Assembly: GCF_014529535.1 (NCBI RefSeq)
Contig: NC_050735.1
Location: forward strand, 11,109,739 to 11,173,738
DNA length: 64,000 nt
Origin: Bradysia coprophila
Lineage: Eukaryota > Arthropoda > Insecta > Diptera > Sciaridae
Direction: 5' to 3'
The translations under genes were made by a program, and so were the position numbers. Positions within the stretch are counted from its first letter, which is position 1. Each line of letters begins with the position of its first letter. This document shows, piece by piece, positions 20,376 through 30,916 of the stretch. The notes under the pieces were generated by a model. It searched no databases. It was not told the DNA's origin and saw only the letters and a list, made by a program, of their open reading frames with translations.

Positions 20376-22474
20376 TTCTATATTTAGTGACGGTGTTTAT
20401 CCCGACTGCATTTGCAACAATGAATTTGCATATTACGAAAATATTACCAATAATTGTCGCACTTGTCCAGACGAAACAAAACGGATCGAAGGATTTCCCT
20501 ACTGTACATGTCTCGATGAAAACTCAAGCTTCGTCCCAGAAGTTGGTTTTTGTCGCAAGTGTCCATATGATTCGATCGGTATGAATTTAAGGAACACCCA
20601 AGGGGTTGAGACTTGAACTAAACGATCTGACTTCCATTTTCCTCAGGTAAATATCCGAATTGTACCTGCAACGAACGCGATCATTTGTTTAGTGCTTATC
20701 GGAACTTTTGCTACCCCGACTGTCTTGAACCGTCGATAACTGGCTTGGAATTTAATATGACGAATTGTGTGAACCGATATGCCTATCCGGGACGTCAATG
20801 TCCTCCGAATTCGATTGGAACCAGTCCCAACTGCAAATGTATTGAGGACGGTAAGACATTTTATACGTACGGCTGGGGCTGTCACGACATTGGTGACATA
20901 GCTTTCGGCCTTCAGTATTGTCCCAACAAGAGGGAGAAGTGGCCCCAGTGTAGCGTATCAATTGATCCGAAAGTAACGCTTAGCTTAATTGGATAATTTG
21001 GACTATCTTGACCTACAACTGTGATTACCGTTATTCAATTTTAGGTTAAGCTTCAAACAATTTGTTGTTCATTTGAGTAGCTTTGTGTGCTCGAATGAAT
21101 ATGACGGATATAGTTCTTAAAGTCACTGAAAACGATGTCATGAAAATCAATTCAAATAAACTTTTTACGTCTTATAGTTCTGTAATTGTATTCATTCCAC
21201 ATCGTTTTCTTTGTTACCGAGAGGAGAAACGTAAAAAGGATCTTTCCACTTGCACGTGTAAAATGAAAAGAGGGACAAACAAACAACATAACTGACCCTA
21301 CACTCAACGACAATCGATTAAGATTGGAGGCATGAGAAAATGTCTTTATTTTTATCAAAGCTGCCAAATGAAATACCAATGAACGTCAACACAAGGTATG
21401 GTCGAATGTCAATCATTGTATGGAACGGTCCGGTTTGTATGAACAGACCATACCTGGTTACTACTTTCATTGTGGAATACAACTTTATATGAGAAAATTT
21501 GTTACATTTTTTGCACTGTCAAAATTTGAATGATATACTGTCCAGTTTTAATACTCTGTTAGGAGTACCACTCATGCTTGAACCATTCTGAAGGTGAGGC
21601 ATATAATGTCGAGGTAAAACGGACGACTGTGAATTCAGACTTATTTATGCGCTAACGCAATAATATCCTTTGATAACACTACTCTACAGATGGTAAATGA
21701 AAAATGGTTGCAGTTCGAAAACGTATGGGTATTTTTCCCTCCTGATTCTAAGTCCTGAAAAATCAAATTTCTGGGACGTCTGGATCAGGAGATAGACCCG
21801 GTTCTAGGTTAAATAAGAATTCCACTAGTGTGAGAGATACAACACTATTTGTCTCGGTCACACCAGTTGAATTCCCATTTAACTTAAAATAGGTCTAGCT
21901 CCTGATCCAGACAATTTATTTTTTCGGGATTTATAATCAGGAGAGAAAAATACCCATAGGTTTTCGAATTCGTAACTGCAACGTACGGGGTGTCGTGTAG
22001 TGTAATCGACCGGCCAATTTATCTTCAACGCACTCACAATTTACTGTTCTGCAGGTAAATTGGTTTCTCTCATTTCGTAAGTTATTTCAAATAACAAATA
22101 AGAGAATAACGGCAAGAACCCCATCAACAGAACCATAAGCGGCATTAACGAAATTTTATCAAGTCGCATCAGATTCAAGGTTCTAAACGAACAGATAAAG
22201 ACACTTTCTAGTTGATCACGAAGGCGGTGGAATCAAAATTTCCCTGCGGCGCCAACTAGGACTGAGAAACTTTAAGTATAGTTTCCACTCAAAAAGAGCA
22301 CTCCGTTTAGCCTCCGTCTACATGACAGTTGTAAAATAGAACAAAAGAACTGTCACGCAAACGGAGTGGAAATTGAATTTATTTGAATTTACGTGACTTG
22401 CGACCTAATAAAAGCTTTCAGACATGGATGTCACTTGTGGATGTGAAATTTAAAATGTCTGTCACAAATTGTCA
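20376..22474. repeat. Right copy of the 2,099-base duplication
   Basis: Same content as 13681-15779, beginning directly after the LINE's ATTCA tail and ending at ..AAATTGTCA before unique DNA (GGCTGATG). The first three or so bases TTC could belong to either the LINE tail or the target, a micro-overlap at the insertion joint. Confidence 0.95.
20388..20996 (+). pseudogene. Partial duplicate of the cysteine-module gene (exons 4-5)
   Basis: Exon 4 copy 20388-20578 and exon 5 copy 20647-20996, identical in sequence to the parental exons and with intact splice acceptor, donor and stop. There is no promoter, signal peptide or exon 1-3, because the LINE lies directly upstream. The frame of exon 4 continues upstream without a stop through the LINE's 3' end to the stop of ORF2. 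It is an expression-dead fragment unless transcribed from the LINE. Confidence 0.8.
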
Positions 22475-22957
22475 GGCTGATGTATATAAAGCCTAAAACA
22501 AATTTTCTGTAGCTTCGTCTGTCTTTAAGATTCTTTCGGCTATTTCGTCATTTCGTTTCATCGATGTCTCCAAATTTTTTGGCTGCTTGCAAACAAATTA
22601 CGCCACACAAATATATATACAATTAGTCAGTTGAGGACTTTGATTATGATTTTTGCATGTATATCAACGCGTTGTTCTGTTCACATGACCTAATTCTCAA
22701 GTCATCGATTTATTAGAGCGCAGTCTTTCAAATTTCTTCCACAAAGACATAACCTCTTGTATGTAAAATCGTTGGCGTTCGTGTTGTCAAAGTTCGAATT
22801 TACAGTTATTTGTAACAAAATCGGTTGGAAACGATGAAAACGGCGCCTCATCTGTCATCAGCATTGTAAACCATTCATAAATTTTCCACAACATTCCCGA
22901 TTTCCAAGCATCATCAAATTGCGCCGGCGCGCTTTCTTCCGATTGGTTGGTTGTATG
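20997..22957. other. Duplicated 3' flank and Hsc70-4 upstream region
   Basis: 20997-22474 repeats the flank at 14302-15779. 22475-22957 is single-copy DNA upstream of Hsc70-4 with no reading frame I can support. Confidence 0.6.
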
Positions 22958-23031
22958 GAAATTTCTCGAATATTCTTTCATAAAAGTTGATAAAAAGACG
23001 GAGCCGGCCATGTTTAAAATTCAATTCAATT
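22942..23031 (+). promoter_or_regulatory. Hsc70-4 promoter with heat-shock element
   Basis: GAA-AT-TTC-TC-GAA-TA-TTC at 22958-22975 is four perfect alternating pentamers, a consensus heat-shock-factor site. An inverted CCAAT (ATTGG) lies at about 22942. GATAAAAA at 22989-22996 is TATA-like and TCAGATC at 23031 fits an insect initiator. Confidence 0.75.
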
Positions 23032-23139
23032 CAGATCTCCGTGAAGTGAAGTTCACACGTCAAGAAGAAGTTCTGTGAAAGTAATTTTTTGATTCAAAGT
23101 GAAAATTTCCTACATTTCCAACAAATAAACTAAGTAAAG
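23031..23139 (+). other. Hsc70-4 non-coding first exon
   Basis: The stretch ends AAGTAAAG at 23139 with the donor GTGAGT, and pairs with the acceptor TTTCTCCTTATAG just before the start codon at 24404. A 5' UTR intron of about 1.26 kb results, the arrangement known for Drosophila Hsc70-4. The exact transcription start is inferred. Confidence 0.55.
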
Positions 23140-24403
23140 GTGAGTCGAGTGATTGAAAACGAAATCAATTCGATTTAAAGTGAAAATTCGGAATGTTTTT
23201 CATTGTTGCCAAACGGGGTTTTCATTTGAACTAAAAAAAAATTTCCTACATGCGGCCTCGCCTTGCGTAATTGAGAAATGCTCGTTTTAGATTCGGTCAT
23301 GTTGAATTAATTGAATTTAGCTGTATGATTTGTCTGAATAGCAGCGAAGGTTTTCTATTGTTTCTATCGATTTTCTATGATTTCTATAAATCACGAGTGC
23401 AACGCCGTAAAATATTAATACGAAGTAAGGTCAATGTCACTCGGTACACATCCAATTCACACACGTAACGTAATTGATGACTCATTCAACACATTTTGTG
23501 CGCTTGGTGATTCAAAAATTTACCCAGAAATGCTGATTTTTTAATCACTAAAAAGTCGTATGCATAATCCGGCGTTGCTGTATAATCTATATGGCATTTC
23601 GTCATCCTCTTTGTTGTCTACCGCAGTGTGTTGATAATCGATAGTGATGAGGTTGCAGTTATTTGTATTTTACTGTGGAACTTTCTGGAAAACGATATGC
23701 GCAATCGTGTGACATGGTTTAACGTTTCAATTCCATTGAATTCAATCCATCAACGTTGATAAGCATTTTTTTTTTGGAACCGGATGATTTATGGGGACGC
23801 GCCGAACACGTGTTCTTTACCCACGCGCGCATGTCATGTCGCAATTTCTATTTTCGTCTCGAATAAATCTTTCCGATTTTTGACAATTTTTTTTTCATTT
23901 TGATTTTACGATCCACTTCATTATAGATGATCAGAAATGTTTTTTTGCTAGTATACCGGCTCTATTTCTGGCTATCAGTTTTTAAGAGAGTCAATGGAAC
24001 TGACACCAAATTAATTTAATTTCTTACTCACGCTCGGTACCATTCTACATTTTGTTTCATTCACTTTGAATCGTGTTACAACCATATTGATATGACCCTT
24101 CACGGTGTCTTTGAACAAGTTTAAATCAAAAAGTCGATGCGCTTTTGATATTGTTTCATAGGCTTAGTCACCAAGGTAACCATAGCAGTGAGTCGTATAG
24201 CAGTTGGTTTTCTACTTTTAAACTTTCACGGGTCAGTTACACTGACATCCATTCCACTATTAAAATTTTGTTTTCGTTTCAATAACGTTTGCGAGCCCTT
24301 TTCTGACAATACGCAAGTCTGTCAAACTTAATTCAAGCACACCGTGCCTTACCACCAACCAATAGCGAAAATCTCTAAAAATCGAAATTTTTTCTCCTTA
24401 TAG

Positions 24404-26362
24404 ATGGCTGCCCCTAAAGCACCCGCAGTTGGTATTGATTTGGGAACCACGTATTCGTGTGTGGGCGTTTTCCAGCATGGAAAGGTCGAAATTATTGCCA
24501 ACGATCAGGGCAACCGTACCACACCATCGTACGTTGCATTCACCGAAACCGAACGGTTAATCGGCGATGCTGCCAAGAACCAAGTGGCCATGAATCCATC
24601 GAATACCATTTTCGACGCTAAACGTTTGATCGGCCGTAAATTCGACGATCCCGTCATCCAAGCCGATATGAAGCACTGGCCGTTCGATGTGCGCAACTTT
24701 GAAACAAAACCGAAAATCGAAGTAACTTACAAGGATGAGAAGAAGACCTTCTTCCCGGAAGAAATCAGTTCCATGGTGTTGACCAAGATGAAGGAAACTG
24801 CCGAAGCCTACTTGGGCAAGACGGTGACCAATGCCGTCATTACGGTACCCGCCTATTTCAACGATTCTCAACGTCAGGCCACCAAGGATGCTGGAACCAT
24901 TTCCGGTATGAATGTGCTACGTATCATCAACGAGCCGACAGCAGCTGCAATTGCTTACGGTCTGGACAAGAAGGCTGTCGGTGAACGAAATGTATTGATC
25001 TTCGATTTGGGAGGCGGTACTTTCGACGTGTCAATTTTGTCAATTGATGACGGCATCTTCGAGGTCAAATCGACTGCTGGTGACACACATTTGGGCGGTG
25101 AAGATTTCGACAATCGTCTGGTCAATCACTTTGTCCAAGAATTCAAACGTAAGCACAAGAAGGACTTGACCACCAACAAGCGAGCCCTCCGTCGTTTGCG
25201 TACAGCTTGTGAACGCGCGAAGAGAACCCTTTCGTCGTCCACTCAGGCCAGCATCGAAATCGATTCATTGTACGAAGGTACCGATTTCTACACATCAATT
25301 ACCCGAGCTCGCTTCGAAGAATTGAATGCCGATTTGTTCCGATCCACAATGGAACCAGTCGAAAAAGCCATTCGTGACGCAAAGATGGACAAGTCAAGCA
25401 TCCACGATATCGTCCTGGTCGGTGGATCAACTCGTATTCCAAAGGTCCAGAAATTGCTCCAAGATTTCTTCAATGGCAAAGAATTGAACAAATCGATCAA
25501 TCCTGATGAAGCCGTTGCCTATGGTGCTGCCGTTCAAGCTGCTATTTTGCACGGTGACAAGTCCGAAGAGGTGCAAGATCTACTTTTGTTGGATGTCACC
25601 CCATTGTCGTTGGGTATCGAAACAGCTGGCGGTGTCATGAGCGTTCTGATCAAACGAAACACAACCATTCCAACCAAACAAACCCAAACATTCACCACCT
25701 ACTCAGATAACCAACCCGGTGTCTTGATTCAAGTATTCGAAGGCGAACGATCCATGACAAAGGACAACAATCTGTTGGGCAAATTCGAATTGTCTGGAAT
25801 TCCACCAGCACCACGAGGTGTACCACAAATCGAGGTCACTTTCGATATTGACGCCAACGGTATCCTGAACGTAACCGCATTGGAAAAATCGACCAACAAA
25901 GAAAACAAGATCACCATCACCAACGACAAGGGACGTCTCAGCAAGGAAGACATCGAACGAATGGTTAACGAAGCCGAAAAATACCGATCTGAGGACGAAA
26001 AGCAAAAGGAAACCGTTTCCGCCAAGAATGCCTTGGAATCGTACTGCTTCAACATGAAGGCCACCATGGACGAGGACAACTTGAAGGGAAAGATTGCCGA
26101 AACAGACAAAACATTGATCATGGACAAATGCAACGAAACGATCAAATGGTTGGACGGTAACCAGTTCGCCGAAAAGGAAGAATTCGAACATCGCCAAAAG
26201 GAATTGGAGGCCATCTGCAATCCAATCATCACGAAATTGTATCAAGGAGCTGGTGGTGCTCCCGGTGGAATGCCAGGCGGTTTCCCAGGTGGTATGCCAG
26301 GTGCTGGTGGACCTGCTCCAGGCGCTGGCGGTGCTGGACCAACCATCGAAGAAGTCGATTAA
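24404..26362 (+). CDS. Hsc70-4: Cytosolic heat-shock cognate 70 kDa protein
   Basis: 652 residues in one exon. This is the ATP-dependent chaperone of cytosol and nucleus. Visible signatures: [12 protein letters not shown] (nucleotide-binding start), [27 protein letters not shown], the substrate-binding domain from about residue 395, a [13 protein letters not shown]-rich tail, and the terminal EEVD that binds TPR co-chaperones; the absence of a signal peptide or KDEL excludes BiP. The sequence follows Drosophila Hsc70-4 almost word for word. A consensus heat-shock element upstream suggests that stress adds to constitutive expression. Codon use is strongly biased to C/G at third positions, as for a very abundant protein. 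AATAAA lies at 26594. Confidence 0.98.
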   Translation: MAAPKAPAVGIDLGTTYSCVGVFQHGKVEIIANDQGNRTTPSYVAFTETERLIGDAAKNQVAMNPSNTIFDAKRLIGRKFDDPVIQADMKHWPFDVRNFETKPKIEVTYKDEKKTFFPEEISSMVLTKMKETAEAYLGKTVTNAVITVPAYFNDSQRQATKDAGTISGMNVLRIINEPTAAAIAYGLDKKAVGERNVLIFDLGGGTFDVSILSIDDGIFEVKSTAGDTHLGGEDFDNRLVNHFVQEFKRKHKKDLTTNKRALRRLRTACERAKRTLSSSTQASIEIDSLYEGTDFYTSITRARFEELNADLFRSTMEPVEKAIRDAKMDKSSIHDIVLVGGSTRIPKVQKLLQDFFNGKELNKSINPDEAVAYGAAVQAAILHGDKSEEVQDLLLLDVTPLSLGIETAGGVMSVLIKRNTTIPTKQTQTFTTYSDNQPGVLIQVFEGERSMTKDNNLLGKFELSGIPPAPRGVPQIEVTFDIDANGILNVTALEKSTNKENKITITNDKGRLSKEDIERMVNEAEKYRSEDEKQKETVSAKNALESYCFNMKATMDEDNLKGKIAETDKTLIMDKCNETIKWLDGNQFAEKEEFEHRQKELEAICNPIITKLYQGAGGAPGGMPGGFPGGMPGAGGPAPGAGGAGPTIEEVD

Positions 26363-27009
26363 AACAATCGATCGAAACGAACATCGCAAATTCCTCGTTT
26401 AAGACCACACGTGACTGCAGTATTTTTTTGATTTAAATTTCTTTTTGCATTTGGTATGTGTAGCACACACCACCGCCATACACACGTTTTTTTTTTATTG
26501 TATTGATTATCCCTAAATTAAATTCCCCTCGAACAAATTGCATTCGCTAGTAAGCACCGCATAAAAAAGCAGATAGAGAAAAACTGAAACCAAATAAAAT
26601 TTAATTTAAACTCAAACGAAATTGGCTTTCCGTTACCGTATTATTTAGACTTCGCTTGGAGCTGATGGTCACTGGTAAGTATACTGCTTCCAATGGACAA
26701 GGTTGTCCAATGAAATATCGATCCTCTTGAACGAATCATTGAAGGTGCCGAGGGTTTCTTTCTTATTATTTTGATCAGGAGACAAGTTTCTTGATCAGGA
26801 GACAAGTTTCTTTTTATATCAGTTAAGTAATATATTCCATCATTTCCACTGCCCATGAATTTACTTCAACCGACAGACATTTCCTTTCTAATTTTAGTCC
26901 AGATAAAAGAAGAATTTTATAAGAAAAATCGGTTACCTACTCTCACAGTTGAGGCAACATGCGTTACATTTATAGTCTGACAGTTGAGTCAACGTGACGC
27001 ATGTTCATA

Positions 27010-27235
27010 GTGGAATCCAAGGTAAATATAGTGAGGAGGTAATGCCATATATAACCGAATCAGATGTGCAGTGGCACGAAAGTTTGCTATAAACGCCATC
27101 TCTCCCTGTCTTTAAAATAACAAAATTGCCTAGACACCTTGGCCATATGTTTTGTGATATAGCACAACATTTTGTGAAACACAAGTAAATCTTAGTCAAC
27201 CATTTTAAAAAAAGATGTCAGTGGCAACGGGTAAC
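27010..27235. repeat. Dispersed repeat, inverted relative at 37575-37785
   Basis: Shared words include GGAGGTAATGCCAT at one end and, further in, ATAAACGCCATCTCTC, ACATTTTGTGAAACACAAGT and its inverse in the other copy. The inner block is inverted between copies, so the element is likely a foldback with one arm changed in each. Non-coding. Confidence 0.55.
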
Positions 27236-27376
27236 GTTCTGATTCCTATTTTCCAGATCAAGTCGCGTTACAAATTTGTGACATTTTTGATATGAAATTT
27301 GCTGACAAAACGGATATTTTGAGCATCCTCAATCTCATTAAGATGTTATCAAAAAATTGAATTTTTTCGAGGGTAA

Positions 27377-27528
27377 GTTTAGCCTCCGTTTACATGACAG
27401 TTGTAAAATAGAACAAAAGTACTGTCACGCAAACGGAGTGGAAATTGAATTTATTTCAATTTTTTACTCCGTTTACGTGACAGTTCCTTTGTTCTATTTT
27501 ACAACTGTCATGTAAACGGAGGCTAAAC
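27377..27528. mobile_element. Palindromic MITE, GTTTAGCCTCCGTTTACATG ends
   Basis: Left arm GTTTAGCCTCCGTTTACATG.. and right arm its inverse, with CAGTTGTAAAATAGAACAAA repeated in both arms. Partial copies lie at about 15610-15675 and 22305-22370, inside the duplicated segment. Confidence 0.75.
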
Positions 27529-28543
27529 GGAGTGGTCTTTTTAAGTGGAAACTATACTTAAGGATGGGTTTGTTGAGATTATCTCTAGCTATGTAAATTT
27601 GCGTAGTCGAGACATCCGTTCATTATTTTCGTAGCTATAAAGTTTGGAGTTGACAATAAACATTCGATCGTAGAATATTTGATAAGGTTCGAAGCCTAAC
27701 TTTTGTAAACTATCGCCAATTGAAAGAACATTTTTGCGTCGCAACTTTTTGCGCTGTTATCTGTTCTTGCTACATTCATTGGCGTTACAGATATTTTCGT
27801 CTACACGCATGGAATATTATAGACCGACACATTTTCTGTTTGATGGTTTATTGGCTTTTTGTGAATTGTATTTTTAAACGGAGAAATCAGAAACTTATGT
27901 ACAACACAAAATAACATAAAATGTGTCGGTTTTCAAAATTCTGTGAACTATTCCCAAAGTCCTGAGATTACACTCGAAATTTTCTATTTTTTGATTTCAG
28001 CAAAAAAAAGTGTTGACCAACTGAAGAAAACTGAATCACAAATTTGGTCGGGTTTAATTGTCTTTCGAAAAATTACAAATTATCTGGAATGTCCCATATG
28101 AGGTTCAGGCTCAGATCAAATAATATTTACATTTTTTCTGGTCAGGATCGGTTCCTAGATTTACTTTTAGTTAAGGCCACCTGTTAACAATAAATTTATT
28201 TGTTGAAGTCGATTAACCCAATCATTCAGCGACCGATCGAGTTTCCTTTTTCTGTATATTTCATTCTCACAATTGTTTCGGTCAAAGTAATTTGTTAGCA
28301 ATGAGTTCTTACAAATCTAAAATTATTCGCTAGTGAATTGTGCGTAAAAGGGGGTAGGGTAATACAAAATGCTTCCATTTAATACAATTAATTAGGATGG
28401 TCCATGTCGGACACGATTTCCCAATTTTCATTATTTCTTTTTCCTCTTGCTTTTATTACAATTAAAATATCACAAAAATCAATTTTTTCTTTCTCTTTTT
28501 TTCAATGTTTTTTCGATATTGTCTACAATGAAATTAGATAAGT

Positions 28544-28713
28544 AGGTATGGCCAGTCCATACAAGTCGGAGCACATACGGATTTGCATGGCGTCACCTCA
28601 AACGAACTCATTTCTAGTGGAAATTTGCACTAGAAATGAGTTCGTTTGAGGTGGCGCCATGCAAATCCGTATGTGCTCCGGCTAGAACAAATTTGAACGT
28701 TTGGCCATACCTA
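28544..28713. mobile_element. Palindromic MITE, AGGTATGGCCA ends
   Basis: Arms of about 75 bases (28544-28619 and 28629-28713) share CACATACGGATTTGCATGGC and GAACTCATTTCTAGTG. The terminal AGGTATGGCC resembles the AGGTATGGTC of the CAATGAA family, suggesting relationship. Almost no loop. Confidence 0.7.
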
Positions 28714-29012
28714 TCAATTTACTTTCATTGATTGTCTAGCTATACTACTAACGATTTAAGTAATTTTCGTAAAAGGCAACACGTACATCACTCATAAATT
28801 ATGTGTCATTTTGATTTTTCTTTACTTTTATCTGTTGGTTACGGGATCATCTTCAGCACGATCGATACTCATGCAAATTCATTTCGTTTTTCCATTGAAA
28901 ACAAAACGAAAAATTTCAATAAATTATAAAAAAAACTTAATACTTAAAATTTGAATCGCTATTTCTTTGTGTTTCTTTGTGTTGAAGAATGAGGTCAAGG
29001 CGGTCAAGGCAA

Positions 29013-29138
29013 ACACACATTAGCATCTAGTGTCATCGAGAATACGATATTTCTATTATTTAAATCAGCTAAAATCGGATAAACCGGTTTTAACAATAGA
29101 AATGTCATATTCCCAACTGACACTAGATGCTAGTGTGT
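29013..29138. mobile_element. MITE, second copy of the 5801-5927 element
   Basis: Same terminal repeats and interior as at 5801-5927, with only a few substitutions. The similarity continues to the left for about 65 bases (to 28950), so a longer unit was copied. Confidence 0.7.
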
Positions 29139-29139
29139 G

Positions 29140-29310
29140 CAATGAACGTCAACACAAGGTATGGTCGATTGTCAAACTTTGTATGGAGCGGAGGACATAG
29201 CGATTTCATATAAACAAACTCACCTCTCATGAGAGGTGAGTTTGTTTGTATGAAATCGATATGTCCTCTGGTTTGTATGAACAGACCATACCTGGTTTAA
29301 ACTTTCATTG
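29140..29310. mobile_element. hAT-like MITE, CAATGAA ends, intact 171-base copy
   Basis: Begins CAATGAACGTCAACACAAGG and ends AAACTTTCATTG. Perfect 8-base direct repeats AGTGTGTG flank it at 29132-29139 and 29311-29318. The centre is the palindrome CACCTCTCATGAGAGGTG. This copy is the uninterrupted form of the element split at 5968-6195. Confidence 0.85.
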
Positions 29311-30916
29311 AGTGTGTGTTGGCCTTCAGCCTTTGCGAGTCGAGTGCTCTAGTCATTACTTGCAATAGTCGTTTTCGACCAATGATTTTGTCTTTTACTA
29401 TTGTTCTTCACTCGCCGTTGATCGCTTTGGCAATTATTATAGTTTTGCTTATACTGTTTTTTCACACGCAATTGTGACGTCGTAGATTGTTACGGTTTAT
29501 GACTTCGAGGACTAGATTGAGTCTCTTTTCTGATGTTTCCATTGTAAAGCCGACTAAAGTTGATCTTTGCAGATCGAGTGCTAGCGAGTCATTCCCAGCA
29601 AATTGAATGTCAACGTTTGTGCATTGAAAACAACTGGTTGATCTTTACAGATTGAGTGCTGGCGAGTCATTCACTGTAAATAGAGTTTCGTCATCCGGAA
29701 TTTTGGGCCAATTAGTGTAGCTTGAGGCCATACTTCGCTCACTACGAGATTTTCTTCTACAGATTTTGTTCAGTATTGTTGCTACACAGAAGGCTGAGAA
29801 ACATTTTCAGTCAAATTGACTTCGATCGAAGATTTTTCGCGAGATTTTCACATTGTTTTTCCGTTTCTTTGTTTGCCGGTGATTGTGCAATTTTCGCTGG
29901 CTGGATGAATAGTGTAAATGGGCGGATCAGACGGTTGGTGACGTAAGAATCGAGAGTACGACGCATGAGAATTTGGAACTCAGGCTCAATTCTTTTGTTT
30001 GCTTTGCTGCATTTTTTTTTGGTGATTTCTTAGCTTTCCGCGATTTCACCAAATTTTCCATCAGCAGATGGCAATGTTTCAATGCAAACTATCCTTCACT
30101 TGTTCATGGAAAGTTTTGCTGCTGTCTTGTGTAAGAGGCTGGCGGAAGCAACTTAAGATAGTCAGTCCACTCTGACCTGTGACCGCCGCTAGTTCTCGAG
30201 GTCGAAACAGCTTTTCTTTTTTGCAACTTTACGTGATGTGCGTGAAAGGGAAGAGCTAGAGCTTTGTTCGTTCTTCCAAAGGATGTTTCCTTGAAGTTCA
30301 ATAAATGTGAAAAGGGAGACTTGTTTTGGTTTTCTGTGTACGGAAATTCGGGTCTTGCAATTTGCGCCCTGAGCTTTTCGTCTCAGGTTAAGCAAAATTG
30401 GTATGTACGGGATCAACGTGGCGATGTAGAAGCGGGAAAGAGAAGAGGAACGCTCTGTTAATGTGTGTGTATTTCGAAGATAATGGTGAAAGTGGCTGTA
30501 CGTTGTGTGATGTTTGTAATTTGGTCCGCTGCAGTGTTTCTTTGTAGCGTTAAAATATCTCCTGGGGGTGCCTCAGGTTGCCTATGTATATAATTCGTCT
30601 AAGTACGAAGATAGTCAGACCCATCTTGCAACACTTTTCGCCTTCGAATTTTAGAGTCAACATGGTCACCATTTACAGTAAGAATAACACATGAACAGTA
30701 ACCAATCTGTTACCCCCTTAGATGAACGGATTGAAACGAGTGGTCAATGGTTTCTTCGTAATAAGCGAATACTGTTTATTTGCGTTAGTAATCATATCTG
30801 TGCGCGTCTGTCCAAGAAGCCGTTTACAAAACAATAGATCTTTTAAATAAATACTGAGAAAGAGATTCATATAAAAGAGATAGGCGTCAGAGAACGAAGA
30901 TCCCGACGAATCCGCA
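29311..30916. other. Unassigned 1.6 kb with internal short repeats
   Basis: A 36-base motif (GATCTTTGCAGATCGAGTGC..) at 29559-29594 recurs with few changes at 29637-29673, and a weaker version (GCGAGTCGAGTGCTC) is at 29335. Composition is less AT-rich than the flanks. I cannot support a gene; part may be Girdin 3' UTR on the minus strand or an old element fragment. Confidence 0.4.

Larger units (their letters stand above)
26363..30916. other. Intergenic between Hsc70-4 and Girdin
   Basis: Holds a 21-base direct duplication at about 26770-26811 (TTGATCAGGAGACAAGTTTC twice), a repeat at about 27010-27235 with an inverted relative at 37575-37785, and the MITEs at 27377, 28544, 29013 and 29140. 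From 29311 to 30916 there is 1.6 kb I cannot assign. No convincing gene. Confidence 0.55.

Noticed and set aside
25703-26389. 228-codon open frame antisense to Hsc70-4
   Set aside because: Strong third-position bias of an abundant Hsp70 gene leaves antisense frames open; no splice, promoter or domain evidence.
29311-30720. Solo LTR of a retroelement
   Set aside because: No matching TG..CA ends with a target duplication could be found.
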